From the NCBI GenBank assembly GCA_018303185.1, contig JAGVYR010000033.1:1-54447 (forward strand): a stretch of DNA of 54,447 nt, read 5' to 3'. Positions 32,776 to 40,970 of this stretch are shown in pieces. The position numbers were made by a program, and so were the translations under genes. The first letter of the stretch is position 1. The number at the start of each line of letters is the position of its first letter. This stretch comes from Candidatus Woesearchaeota archaeon (GTDB lineage: Archaea; Nanobdellota; Nanobdellia; Woesearchaeales; GW2011-AR4). Below the pieces are notes generated by a model. It searched no databases, was not told the DNA's origin, and was given only the letters and a program-made list of their open reading frames with translations.

Positions 32776-32937
32776 ATGGTCAAAATCCAGCAGCTCCCTT
32801 CCGGCCAGCTAATAATCACTATTCCTAAAGTTCTCGCAGACTATGAAGGCCTTGAGAAAGGCATGGAAATAGAATTCAAGAAGCACGAGTTTGGATTCCT
32901 ATTGGAACTAAGAAAAGAGGAAAGGGGTGAAAAATAA
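32776..32937 (+). CDS. AbrB/SpoVT-like small DNA-binding protein (53 aa)
   Basis: MVKIQQLPSGQLIITIPKVL followed by a short helix-like part (YEGLEKGMEIEFKKHEFG) matches the swapped-hairpin AbrB/MazE antitoxin fold: conserved P-SGQL-ITIPK and the KG-EIEF strand. First gene of a three-gene unit with the helix-turn-helix microprotein and the Kef antiporter. Could be an antitoxin-derived regulator of this transport operon; no toxin is adjacent. Confidence 0.75.
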   Translation: MVKIQQLPSGQLIITIPKVLADYEGLEKGMEIEFKKHEFGFLLELRKEERGEK

Positions 32938-33087
32938 ATGAACTTAGCGGAAATGGCAGCGATAATGGGCATCTCGCTTGATCAGCTGAGGCAGATGCTG
33001 GATGAAAACGACGTGATTGAGCTTAAGCTGACAGAAAGGAAAAAGAAAGAGGCAAAGGAAGAAGAGGGGGAAATCATAATGGTATAA
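32938..33087 (+). CDS. Helix-turn-helix microprotein (49 aa)
   Basis: Starts at the base after the stop of the AbrB-like gene and ends nine bases before the Kef start. LAEMAAIMGISLDQLRQMLDEND reads as a helix-turn-helix; the remainder is a charged tail (LTERKKKEAKEEEGE). No family assigned. Tight spacing shows it is co-expressed with the antiporter. Confidence 0.65.
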   Translation: MNLAEMAAIMGISLDQLRQMLDENDVIELKLTERKKKEAKEEEGEIIMV

Positions 33088-33096
33088 GATGATAAG

Positions 33097-34803
33097 ATGC
33101 AGAACGTTTTTTTTGAGATAGGTATTGTAATCATATCTGCTACAGTATTTGCCTTTATAGCCCGCCTTCTCAGGCAGCCATTCATCCCATTGTACATATT
33201 TGCCGGAATCCTGCTCGGCCCTGTATTCCATATAATACAAAACTCTGACATAATCCTGTTCATGTCGGAGGCGGGCATCGCTTTCCTGCTGTTCATAATC
33301 GGCCTCGAGATTGACATCAGAAGGCTGAAAGACGTGGGCATTGTATCCTCACTGGGCGGCCTCATCCAGATGTTTTCTGTATTTACGTTCTCATTTATCA
33401 TAGCCCTGCTGATAGGGTTTAAGCATATAGAATCAATCTACATAGCCCTTGTGATTGCTTTCAGCTCAACCATGATTGTTGTCAAGCTTCTCTCTGACAA
33501 GAAGCAGATTGACACCCTGCACGGCCGCATCATAATCGGAATACTGCTCATGCAGGACATCATCGCTATCTTTGTGCTTTCAATCCTCACCACTTTGGGA
33601 AGCTTTTCCTTTATGACCCTTGTTTACTCGGTTTTAAGCGGCCTTTTTGTATTCCTTATTGCATATCTTGCGGCAAAATACGCCTTCCCGCATATATTCA
33701 CTTTTGCGGCAAAGTCCCAGGAGCTTTTGTTCATAACAGCTGTAAGCGCCTCGTTTTTATTCTCTCTCCTGTTCAACATAATGGGGTTCTCAATAGCAGT
33801 TGGGGCATTTGTTGCGGGAGTTGCTCTGGCCAACCTTCCTTATAACATAGAAATTGTCGGAAAAGTGAAGTCTCTCAGGGATTTCTTTTCTGTGGTTTTC
33901 TTTGTCTCACTTGGGATGGAGCTTACCCTCAATTCAATTGGGGGCATGTGGCCACATTTCCTTATATTCCTTCTGCTGGCTGTGATTTTCAAGCCTCTTG
34001 TGATACTATTCATCTGCTCATTTTTCGGATACAAGATAAGGACATCTTTTGAGACTTCAATTTCACTGGCGCAGATATCCGAATTTTCACTGATAATAGT
34101 GGCGCAGGGCCTTTTAATGGGGCACGTCTCCCAGGAAATATTCTCGATAACAGTGCTTCTTGCAATAGTCACCATAGCGCTCACTTCATACTACATGAAA
34201 TTTGAGGAATCAATCTATTCAAGGCTGAAGAAGTACATAGGCATCTTTGACCGCATCAATAAGGAAAAGACCTACAGCCTTGAATACCAGGCATCCATGA
34301 AGTACAAGTATGTTCTTGTGGGCTACAACAGGATTGGGTACAGTGTCGTGAATATGTTCAGGCGCGCGCGCAAAAAATTCCTCGTCATCGACTTCAATCC
34401 GGAAACTATAAGGATGCTGATAAATGAGAAAGTGCCGTGCCTGTATGGCGACATTGGAGACACTGAGATAATCGAGCGCCTTGATTTCAAAGGGATAAGG
34501 GTAATCGTCTCCACTATTCCTACAGTGAAAGACAGCCTTCTCCTGATAAGGAAGGCAAAGGAGTCAAACAAAAAGATTGTCCTGATACTGACAGCAAGCC
34601 AGATTGACGAAGCTTTGAAATATTATGATGCCGGCGCCGATTACGTACTTATCCCGCATCTCATAGGCGGGGACCATGTCTCACTGATGATAGAGAACAT
34701 GGGTTCGATAAAGCAGATACTTGAGCACAGGCTGCGCCACATAGAAGAGCTTAAGAAGAGACATTCACTGCACATGTCCCATCCTGCCCACGGTCCGTCA
34801 TGA
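33097..34803 (+). CDS. Kef-type monovalent cation:proton antiporter with RCK domain (568 aa)
   Basis: CPA2-family antiporter. About 12-13 membrane segments in residues 5-370; IIGLEIDIRRLKDVG and FFSVVFFVSLGMELTLN are family-typical. An RCK/TrkA-N Rossmann domain follows at about 400-525: YKYVLVGYNRIGYSVVNMF, VIDFNPETIRML, YGDIGDTEIIERL. Exports or imports K+ or Na+ in exchange for protons, gated by nucleotide binding to RCK. No TrkA-C domain; the protein ends in a histidine-containing tail (HRLRHIEELKKRHSLHMSHPAH). Third gene behind two tiny DNA-binding-like proteins, which probably regulate it. Confidence 0.92.
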   Translation: MQNVFFEIGIVIISATVFAFIARLLRQPFIPLYIFAGILLGPVFHIIQNSDIILFMSEAGIAFLLFIIGLEIDIRRLKDVGIVSSLGGLIQMFSVFTFSFIIALLIGFKHIESIYIALVIAFSSTMIVVKLLSDKKQIDTLHGRIIIGILLMQDIIAIFVLSILTTLGSFSFMTLVYSVLSGLFVFLIAYLAAKYAFPHIFTFAAKSQELLFITAVSASFLFSLLFNIMGFSIAVGAFVAGVALANLPYNIEIVGKVKSLRDFFSVVFFVSLGMELTLNSIGGMWPHFLIFLLLAVIFKPLVILFICSFFGYKIRTSFETSISLAQISEFSLIIVAQGLLMGHVSQEIFSITVLLAIVTIALTSYYMKFEESIYSRLKKYIGIFDRINKEKTYSLEYQASMKYKYVLVGYNRIGYSVVNMFRRARKKFLVIDFNPETIRMLINEKVPCLYGDIGDTEIIERLDFKGIRVIVSTIPTVKDSLLLIRKAKESNKKIVLILTASQIDEALKYYDAGADYVLIPHLIGGDHVSLMIENMGSIKQILEHRLRHIEELKKRHSLHMSHPAHGPS

Positions 34804-34828
34804 GGCCGGGAATTGGTAACTAGGGCAA

Positions 34829-35014
34829 TGTCAACTCAAGGCAGGCGCCAATATTTTTGCGAGGCAGGATAGGAGGCTTTGGAAATAAGGCATAGTTTTT
34901 ATCCAATGGAAAAAATCCAATGGTTCATCAGATTAAAAATCAAAAACAACCGGGCAAAAGGCGGCTTGGCTTGGGCATCACATTAAGCACTCAGGCGGCT
35001 TTGCCTTAACGACA
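34829..35014. repeat. Folded intergenic element, copy B
   Basis: Homologous core at about 34861-34972: GAGGCAGG, AAATAAGGCATAGTTTTT, the direct repeat TCCAATGG-aaaaaa-TCCAATGG, GTTCATCAG, AAAAATCAAAAACAACCGGG. The ends TGTC..AAGGCA and TGCCTT..GACA pair, so the closing stem is kept while its sequence differs from copy A. It follows the Kef gene by 25 bases; copy A follows another + gene by 25 bases. The rest of the 240-base gap shows nothing else. Confidence 0.6.
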
Positions 35015-35043
35015 AAAACAATAATCCAAAAACCAAAACAAAA

Positions 35044-35263
35044 ATGAGCAGAAAACTTTTGAAATCAAAAGCGAAATCCCTTGAGCCTATCTTAAGGATA
35101 GGAAAGAACGGCCTTTCGGAAAGCATGGTTAAGGAGATAAATTCAATATTAAGGCAGAGTCGAGGGCAAGGACAAAAAAGAGCTTGCCGGAGAAATTGCA
35201 GAAAAAACAGGCTCTGAGATTATTGAGGCTGTTGGGAGTGTTGTTGTGGTGTATAAGGGCTAG
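35044..35263 (+). pseudogene. Broken YhbY/CRM RNA-binding protein gene
   Basis: The first 38 codons read LKSKAKSLEPILRIGKNGLSESMVKEINSILRQ, the start of a CRM/YhbY domain with its RIGKNG loop (GxxG). After base about 35157 the frame changes and the rest, EGKDKKELAGEIAEKTGSEIIEAVGSVVVVYKG, is in another frame, ending at a TAG. About 13 codons between the halves (the part with KVKVL in homologues) are missing, so this is an out-of-frame deletion, not a single-base error. The family normally has about 85 residues and binds pre-ribosomal RNA. If the assembly is right the gene is dead. Confidence 0.8.
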
Positions 35264-35531
35264 TCATTCTGGAATTTTTTTTATTCTGGAATTTTTTGCA
35301 TCTCATCTGATATGCCATGAATGCCTGCATTGCCCTATCCCCATAAAGCGATGGATTATCCTCAGCATGTCTGGAATAGCCCTCTAAGGTATTCCATAAC
35401 TTAGCTGAACATTCTGCTTTACGGGAGTTATCTATGATGCTCATATCATAGGGCGCTTTAAATTCGCTGCACCCGGAAACGACAGTAAATGCAAGCGCCA
35501 ATATAACTTTCTTAACAAGCCCGCTTTCCAT
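35220..35531 (-). CDS. Small predicted lipoprotein or secreted protein (103 aa)
   Basis: Residues 1-20 form a signal sequence with VSGC resembling a lipobox; a short cysteine-containing domain (NSRKAECSAKLWNTLEGYSRH, AYQMRCKKFQ) and a Gln/Pro-rich end follow. No family recognised. Its last 44 bases overlap the end of the broken YhbY gene on the other strand, so its C-terminus may itself have changed. A near-duplicate ATTCTGGAATTTTTT occurs twice in a row at 35266-35298, inside the frame. Confidence 0.5.
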   Translation of the reverse strand: MESGLVKKVILALAFTVVSGCSEFKAPYDMSIIDNSRKAECSAKLWNTLEGYSRHAEDNPSLYGDRAMQAFMAYQMRCKKFQNKKNSRMTSPYTPQQHSQQPQ

Positions 35532-35711
35532 ACGATAATGCGTAAGTTATAAGTATTTAAACTTTATTATTTTTACCACTATAAAGTTAATATTAATTTC
35601 AGAATACCGGGAGACACAATAAAAACCTTTATATACTAAAATATATATGAGTATACATAAAGGTACATTGAGGACTAGATTTAGCTGGATTGAGGTAAAT
35701 GAAAGCGTAAA

Positions 35712-37139
35712 ATGTCAGAACACAATGGCGGGCACGGCTCTAACTCTAAACTGAGCAAATACGGGTTTACAGAGGAGACAGCTGAAGAGACAAGAAAGAA
35801 TACAAGCATCCCGACAGGCTATCCGAAGCCCAGCAGGCGCTACAGGCTTCATTACGAGGCTTATAACATCTCCATTGAAGAGCCGTATTTCTGGATTTTG
35901 CATTACCTCAGGTACTTTCAGGGCTACCATCACATAGAGAAGATAACTGATGTTTTCGCTGCTGCCGAAAACTCATCGTTCTTCGGAGCCAATCAGCAGC
36001 GCCTTGGGCTGCAGCAGGAAAAGGTGTCCCAGTATCTTGCAACAATAGGGAAAATGGTACGTGAATTGTTCCAGCTTGTGCGCGAATTAAGGGTCATCGA
36101 TGAAAGGCTTTCTTATTATGCAGACTCTTACTCAAACAGCAGGAGCCAGGAGAGCGCGGAAATAACCCTGAAAGGGATTTGGGTGGACATGGTGGAGCAG
36201 GGAGCAAAGAATCCCGCATCTGTTTATGGCATGGCGCGCGAAGTCCAGTTTACTACGCTGCCTGACTTATTTTTCTCCACTCATCCGAGAAAATCCGAGG
36301 ATGTGGATGAAGTTGTTGACAGGGAAAGAAGCGCATTCAACAGGAAAGTGAAAGAGGTTTTGAAAAGAAAGCTGAGAAGCTTCATGGCGTGGAAGGAGCA
36401 TACTTATGAGGAGATGAAGAACAGGCGCATCTTCACCCTCAAATACCTGAGGCAGCATTATGAGATCATAAGGATGTACATGGCATGGGTAAGGCCCTAT
36501 CTCAAGAACATCCAAAGGCTTAATCTCGACCAGAAAAAGGCAGACACTCCGGACATAATAACCGCTTTCGAGAATTCCATGATTGAAGTGGAGCTGCTGG
36601 CAAAAAAAAGCGAGGGGAAGGCAAGCAGCGTAGTGGTGATGCATTACCTTTACAGGATAAGGCCCGAGATGAACTATTCCCAGGAATACAACCGGGGCCC
36701 TTTGCATCTCGGCCGTGTCGAGATTGACTTCAGGTCATACGGCTGGACTGATGGGGAAATCGAGAACTACAGGAGGATGAGGGCAGAGGAGGACATGGAG
36801 CTCCTCGGGGTTGTCGATGCATCCGTGAAGGCAGCCATGGAATCTCTCGGCGACGAATTGATGCGCTACCTTCAGGAGGCGGGAGAGGACATGCCAATCC
36901 ATAAAAAGGAAGATGCTGCAAAGAAGCTGGCCTCACCGCACGCTTCAGTGTTCAAGGGCTTCAGGGAGATGTTCACATCCTTCAGCGGGCACAAGGCTGT
37001 AAGGGCACACAAGAAGCCGAAGAGGGATGACCTCTACAGGCTTGCAAAGGGCAAGAGAGCTGCAGCGACTTCGGCATCAGCAGCAATATGGAACATTTAC
37101 CACCACTTCAAGAAGCACCACGGGATGCTGAACTGGTAA
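35712..37139 (+). CDS. Large helical protein of unknown function (475 aa)
   Basis: No family recognised. Soluble and helical throughout, with many aromatic and charged residues (EPYFWILHYLRYFQGYHHIEKITD at about 56-79; RRIFTLKYLRQHYEIIRMYMAWVRPYLKNI at about 232-261). The first 45 residues are polar and disordered-looking; the last 70 are basic and alanine/histidine-rich (HKKPKRDDLYRLAKGKRAA). CTTTATATAC lies about 80 bases upstream, giving a leader. It precedes the TIM-barrel gene by about 200 bases in the same direction. A structural or scaffold role is possible; nothing shows a reaction. Confidence 0.75.
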   Translation: MSEHNGGHGSNSKLSKYGFTEETAEETRKNTSIPTGYPKPSRRYRLHYEAYNISIEEPYFWILHYLRYFQGYHHIEKITDVFAAAENSSFFGANQQRLGLQQEKVSQYLATIGKMVRELFQLVRELRVIDERLSYYADSYSNSRSQESAEITLKGIWVDMVEQGAKNPASVYGMAREVQFTTLPDLFFSTHPRKSEDVDEVVDRERSAFNRKVKEVLKRKLRSFMAWKEHTYEEMKNRRIFTLKYLRQHYEIIRMYMAWVRPYLKNIQRLNLDQKKADTPDIITAFENSMIEVELLAKKSEGKASSVVVMHYLYRIRPEMNYSQEYNRGPLHLGRVEIDFRSYGWTDGEIENYRRMRAEEDMELLGVVDASVKAAMESLGDELMRYLQEAGEDMPIHKKEDAAKKLASPHASVFKGFREMFTSFSGHKAVRAHKKPKRDDLYRLAKGKRAAATSASAAIWNIYHHFKKHHGMLNW

Positions 37140-37155
37140 ACTAGGGTTTAGTATA

Positions 37156-37270
37156 ATCCCTGGAGCATCCCTGGAGCAATCAAAGCCGAGAATAGAAAAA
37201 GAAAGCCTTGGGACATTAGGCGCGCCCAATGCGGCGCGCATCAAATGCGGCCCAACATTGGGGCCGCCTA
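37156..37270. repeat. Tandem 11-mers and nested hairpins in a gene gap
   Basis: ATCCCTGGAGC occurs twice head to tail at 37156-37177. Bases 37217-37270 form TAGGC/GCCTA around two hairpins, GCGCGC/GCGCGC and GCGGCCC/GGGCCGC; CCCAATG and CATTGGG can also pair across them. No gene or promoter is clear in this 196-base gap. The hairpins may shape the 5' leader of the following TIM-barrel gene. Confidence 0.4.
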
Positions 37271-37335
37271 GACAACTGAGGATTTATTTTGATTTGGATA
37301 TGAAATAGCAAACCAAAGGTAAATAACAAATTAAA

Positions 37336-39609
37336 ATGCAATTCAATACAGGCTATAACCCGGAAGCGCCCAATGCATACAGGCAGATGCATCCGATGGC
37401 AGATTATGTCGGCGCCATGGACCCTGAAGCATACGGCCATACAGCCCCCCATAGCCCTGAGCATGGAAGCTATGCAGAAGATTCCGGCGGCACAGAAGAG
37501 CTGAGGCTGGGAGTCAATGACATAGGCATGTCCGTTCCCATGGGAATAAGCGCTGCAAATGTTGCAGGCATCTATTCAAAGATAAGGATGGGCGCAGGAA
37601 ATCTTGAGCTGCAATTCCCGACTTACAGGCAGGGCAACAGGAACGCGCAAAGCCCCGGAATGTACGGCGAGGACCAGAGGCAGGCATTGAGAGAGATGCA
37701 GGAAATCAATGAGGTCCGCTTCACAACCCACGCGCCTTTCCAGATAATGGGGATGATGGGCAGGGATGAAAGGGGAAATTATTCCCTCAACGGCTCAAGA
37801 AGAGACCTTGATGAATTGAAGAGAGCAATAGATTTCCAGGCTGACTTGGGAGGCGGCTCTGTCGTGTTCCATTCAGGCGAATTCGAAAGGCCCATGATAG
37901 ATATGGTTCTTGATGACGAGACCGGGCAGTTAAATCTCGCCCGCGACCAATCAGGGAGGCTTTTGTTCAAGGAATCTGCGGCGCAGGAGCAGGATGCGCA
38001 GTTCCAGATAATGGATGACAGGACATCTGCAAAAATGGAAACAGTCCAGAAGGACAGGCTCGTCGCATATGCAAAGTGGCTAAAGGCTGACAGGGACCAT
38101 GAAGGGGAGGATCAGGACGGCAATCCGGTTTTCATCAGAAAAGGAGATTATGTAGATTATGAGGGCCAGAAAGTGATTAATCCATATGACAAATACAGGG
38201 GAAGAGTTCCAGAATTCAATAAAGACACTGGCCGCTTCGAGACAAGGATGATGCACTTTGATGATTTCAGGAAAGAAGCCAATGAATACAACGAATGGCT
38301 AAAGAACAACTGGAAAACAGTGATGAGCACTGATAAGGGATGGAATGAAGACCCAAGATGGTACTACAAGAAAAAATATCCCGAGGAATCCTTTATTGGA
38401 GCAACATTAGAGACGCAGGAAGGATATTCACGAGGCTGGAGCCTGCATCTGGGGCAGGAGTCAGGAGACATAATCAAGAATCTGGACAAGTTAAACAAAG
38501 CTATAGAATTTTATAAAAAATTGGATAAATCAATCCCGGAAGAAGAGAGATGGAAATTAACAATGCAGGAAGGGGCAAGCCATAGGATGGGAATAGCATC
38601 ACAATTAATTCCTTCTGAATCTAAAAGCCCGCTTCAGGCTTTGGAGGAAGCCAGAAAAGATATGCAAAGAGCTTTGGAATACTCCCGCCAGTCCTCTTCA
38701 TCCCAGGAACAGCAGGCAGATGATACAAGAGAGACAAGAGAGCACCTCATAACTCCGATAAAAAGGCTGGAGAAGTACGGCGTCTTAAATTACGCAGAGG
38801 CAGCAGTGCATGCAATGGAAAGGACAAAGAATCCGAACGACCCTGTAGTTGTCGCAATAGAAAATCTGTTTCCGGAAAGGTTCGGCGGCCATGTGGAAGA
38901 ATTGAAATGGATAATAAAGAAATCAAGAGAGAGGATGGTGGACATACTTACAAAGCCGTATGTCGAGCTTGGAGTTTCAAGGAATCCAGTTGATATGAGT
39001 GAGGAAAAATATAAGCAGGGCCTTTTGCAGGAGAATCCACATTTCAAGTCGGGAATAAGCAGAGGAGAGGCAGAGAGGCTGGCAGAAAAGCACATCAAGG
39101 CAACCTTTGACACAGGGCATCTTAACCTGTGGAGAAAGTACTGGCAGCCAGACCCCAAGCTGACAAAAGAGCAGAATGACGCTGAATTCAGGAGATGGTA
39201 TCTGGGCCAGGTTGAGTCTCTTGCAAAGGAAGGGATGGTTGGAAACGTACATCTTGCTGATAACTATGGGGATCAGGATGAGCACTTAAGCCCCGGCCAG
39301 GGAAATGCTCCTGTCAAGGAAGCAATGGCCATAATAAAGAAATACGGCTACGACAAGGCCATTACTGTAGAGCCCGGAGCAGACGCTTCCACAGACTTAA
39401 GCGATTTCCACGGGCTTATGAAAACATGGCGCCTCTTCGGCTCACCCATCTACGGCATCGGAGGCATAGGCGGAGGCCCGGGAGTTCCGCAAAGGTGGGG
39501 CGACATCCAGTACAGCTACTTCGGCCAGAACCAGCCGCCAAGATACACTTTTGGGGCTTACGCGCCAAGCAACGACTGGACTTTGTGGAGCCAAGTTCCA
39601 ATGGAGTGA
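37336..39609 (+). CDS. Xylose isomerase-like TIM-barrel protein with large insertions (757 aa)
   Basis: Member of the sugar isomerase/endonuclease IV-like TIM-barrel superfamily. Metal-type ligands are seen in VVFHSGEF (about residue 177), ATFDTGHLN (about 595), NVHLADNYGDQDEHLSPGQGN (about 638-658) and KAITVEPG (about 678). The usual domain is about 280 residues; here residues about 190-560 contain large charged helical insertions, and the last 60 residues are glycine/aromatic-rich (GIGGIGGGPGVPQRWGDIQ). Substrate unknown; DNA repair (AP endonuclease) or sugar metabolism are both open. No secretion signal. Confidence 0.78.
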   Translation: MQFNTGYNPEAPNAYRQMHPMADYVGAMDPEAYGHTAPHSPEHGSYAEDSGGTEELRLGVNDIGMSVPMGISAANVAGIYSKIRMGAGNLELQFPTYRQGNRNAQSPGMYGEDQRQALREMQEINEVRFTTHAPFQIMGMMGRDERGNYSLNGSRRDLDELKRAIDFQADLGGGSVVFHSGEFERPMIDMVLDDETGQLNLARDQSGRLLFKESAAQEQDAQFQIMDDRTSAKMETVQKDRLVAYAKWLKADRDHEGEDQDGNPVFIRKGDYVDYEGQKVINPYDKYRGRVPEFNKDTGRFETRMMHFDDFRKEANEYNEWLKNNWKTVMSTDKGWNEDPRWYYKKKYPEESFIGATLETQEGYSRGWSLHLGQESGDIIKNLDKLNKAIEFYKKLDKSIPEEERWKLTMQEGASHRMGIASQLIPSESKSPLQALEEARKDMQRALEYSRQSSSSQEQQADDTRETREHLITPIKRLEKYGVLNYAEAAVHAMERTKNPNDPVVVAIENLFPERFGGHVEELKWIIKKSRERMVDILTKPYVELGVSRNPVDMSEEKYKQGLLQENPHFKSGISRGEAERLAEKHIKATFDTGHLNLWRKYWQPDPKLTKEQNDAEFRRWYLGQVESLAKEGMVGNVHLADNYGDQDEHLSPGQGNAPVKEAMAIIKKYGYDKAITVEPGADASTDLSDFHGLMKTWRLFGSPIYGIGGIGGGPGVPQRWGDIQYSYFGQNQPPRYTFGAYAPSNDWTLWSQVPME

Positions 39610-39700
39610 ATTCAGAGTATCCTGTTTTATAAAACCCATCTTTATATAATATTTAAAATAAAGCTTAAATACAGCGCTGCTTATTCTTGCCTGAAACATC

Positions 39701-40192
39701 ATGGATAAAGGCCAGAAGGAAGAGCTGAAAAAACTTTCTCCAAGGGAGCGCGTGAAAAAGCTCAAGGAGCTTGAAGATCAGCGCAAGAAGGAATTCTCTG
39801 AGATAGATGAGATGATAGAAGCCTCCATGAAGGAGATTGACACAGACGACCTTGCATCCGAGATTGCGCCAGCGGCAAGAGAAGTCAACATTGACGACCT
39901 TTTTGAGCAGGAACAGGGCAGCATTGACGCTTCATTGAAGAAAGCAGATGAAGATGAGGAGGGCCATGCTCCAAAGTACACGGCCCTTGTCCAGGACTAT
40001 GAAAACCTTAAGGACCTTTCCTACGCATCAATGGAAGGGCCCCTATCTGAAAGGCAGATACAGCTTCTCGACCAGATCGGCGAAAGGATAAGCACCAGAA
40101 AATATGTTTCCGAGTCCGACAAGCTTGCAGACCTTTTCGTGGCTTCAAGGAGTGTACTTTATCAGGTGAAGAAATACCAGGGTATTGAATAG
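39701..40192 (+). CDS. Acidic helical hypothetical protein (163 aa)
   Basis: No family recognised. The N-terminal half is a long charged helix (LSPRERVKKLKELEDQRKKEFSEIDEMIEAS), then an acidic linker (KKADEDEEGHAPKY) and a compact C-terminal helical part (LSERQIQLLDQIGERISTRKYVSESDKLADLF). Cytosolic. GCTTAAATAC about 35 bases upstream is a likely TATA. Followed on the other strand by a small RNA candidate. Confidence 0.65.
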   Translation: MDKGQKEELKKLSPRERVKKLKELEDQRKKEFSEIDEMIEASMKEIDTDDLASEIAPAAREVNIDDLFEQEQGSIDASLKKADEDEEGHAPKYTALVQDYENLKDLSYASMEGPLSERQIQLLDQIGERISTRKYVSESDKLADLFVASRSVLYQVKKYQGIE

Positions 40193-40216
40193 GTTCTTGA
40201 GGGTGTGTTCTAAAAA

Positions 40217-40359
40217 GGTTGCCATCTGGATGGCTCTGTAGAAAATAAGCATAGTGCCAATATGCGAGCCCTGTGAAAAGCTCATCAAGCCTGACAGGGG
40301 ACGCTCCCTGCGGGATGGCAGGCTCTTGAATAGCTCATCGAGTGCGAACGATGGCAACC
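40217..40359 (-). ncRNA. Small structured RNA with closing stem and T-run
   Basis: On the minus strand the unit begins GGTTGCCATC and ends GATGGCAACC, a perfect 10-bp closing stem, directly followed by TTTTT, the signature of an archaeal or intrinsic terminator. Inside, GGCTC..GCATA pairs with TATGC..GAGCC, and GCCTG..CAGGG with CCCTG..CAGGC; GATGAGC occurs twice. TTAAAC near 40387-40392 lies about 26 bases before the expected 5' end. About 143 bases. Not matched to tRNA, SRP, RNase P or typical box C/D; a two-hairpin guide-like RNA is possible. Confidence 0.55.
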
Positions 40360-40365
40360 GAAACA

Positions 40366-40381
40366 CGGAGTTCCAACTCCG
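40366..40381. other. Perfect hairpin upstream of the methyltransferase
   Basis: CGGAGTTCCAACTCCG is a 16-base palindromic hairpin between the RNA candidate and the TATA (AGTATAAAAACC) of the methyltransferase gene. It may be a regulator site for either transcript. Confidence 0.35.
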
Positions 40382-40430
40382 GCTAGCAGTTTAAGAAAAG
40401 TATAAAAACCACCTTATCCCTGAGACGTGC

Positions 40431-40970
40431 ATGAATCCATCCAAGTTCAGCGAGATAAAGAGCGAATACGATAATTTCTACCGCAGCCTCATGGCACAAG
40501 GCAAGCTTCCTTTATGGAGCACAGGGCACGGGTTCTGGAGCAATGCAATCTCAGAAGAGGTTTATGAAGCCTTCAAAAAGATAGGGCTTCACGGGCACCG
40601 CACTTTCATAGACCTTGGCTCCGGCGATGGCAAAGTAGTCCTGATTGCCGCATTGTTCTGCCAGCGGGCAGTCGGGATTGAAGGGGACAATGTGCTGCAC
40701 CAGAAGGCGCTGGAGATGCAGAAAAAGCTCCTCATCCCGAATGCAATATTTTTCAATGACGATTTCTACAACCACAATATCCTTGATTATGATATTGTAT
40801 TCACATATCCCGACGCTCCTATGTACAGGGGCATGGAGAAGAAGTTCCTCAGCGAATTAAGCGGCAAATTGCTCCATTACGGGCATCATTTCCATCCGGA
40901 GCAGCTTGAAAAAGAGGATTCATTTATGGTTAATGGCAGCCCGTTCACGATATACCGCAACCCTAAGTGA
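40431..40970 (+). CDS. Class I SAM-dependent methyltransferase-like protein (179 aa)
   Basis: Motif I FIDLGSGDGKVVLIAALF (about residues 59-76), the acidic end of strand 2 in AVGIEGD, and motif IV-like DIVFTYPDAPM. Substrate not recognisable. Cytosolic. A TATA about 28 bases upstream predicts a leaderless transcript. Its last eight bases overlap the end of the convergent DUF483-like gene. Confidence 0.8.
   Translation: MNPSKFSEIKSEYDNFYRSLMAQGKLPLWSTGHGFWSNAISEEVYEAFKKIGLHGHRTFIDLGSGDGKVVLIAALFCQRAVGIEGDNVLHQKALEMQKKLLIPNAIFFNDDFYNHNILDYDIVFTYPDAPMYRGMEKKFLSELSGKLLHYGHHFHPEQLEKEDSFMVNGSPFTIYRNPK

Noticed and set aside
35184-35387. 67-codon + frame downstream of the YhbY remnant
   Set aside because: It is a third frame across the broken gene and the opposite lipoprotein-like gene; its translation is Ile/Leu/Cys-rich without pattern.
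40366-40390. tRNA T-arm (CGGAGTTCCAACTCCG)
   Set aside because: The loop is too short and no matching acceptor, D or anticodon arm is found nearby.
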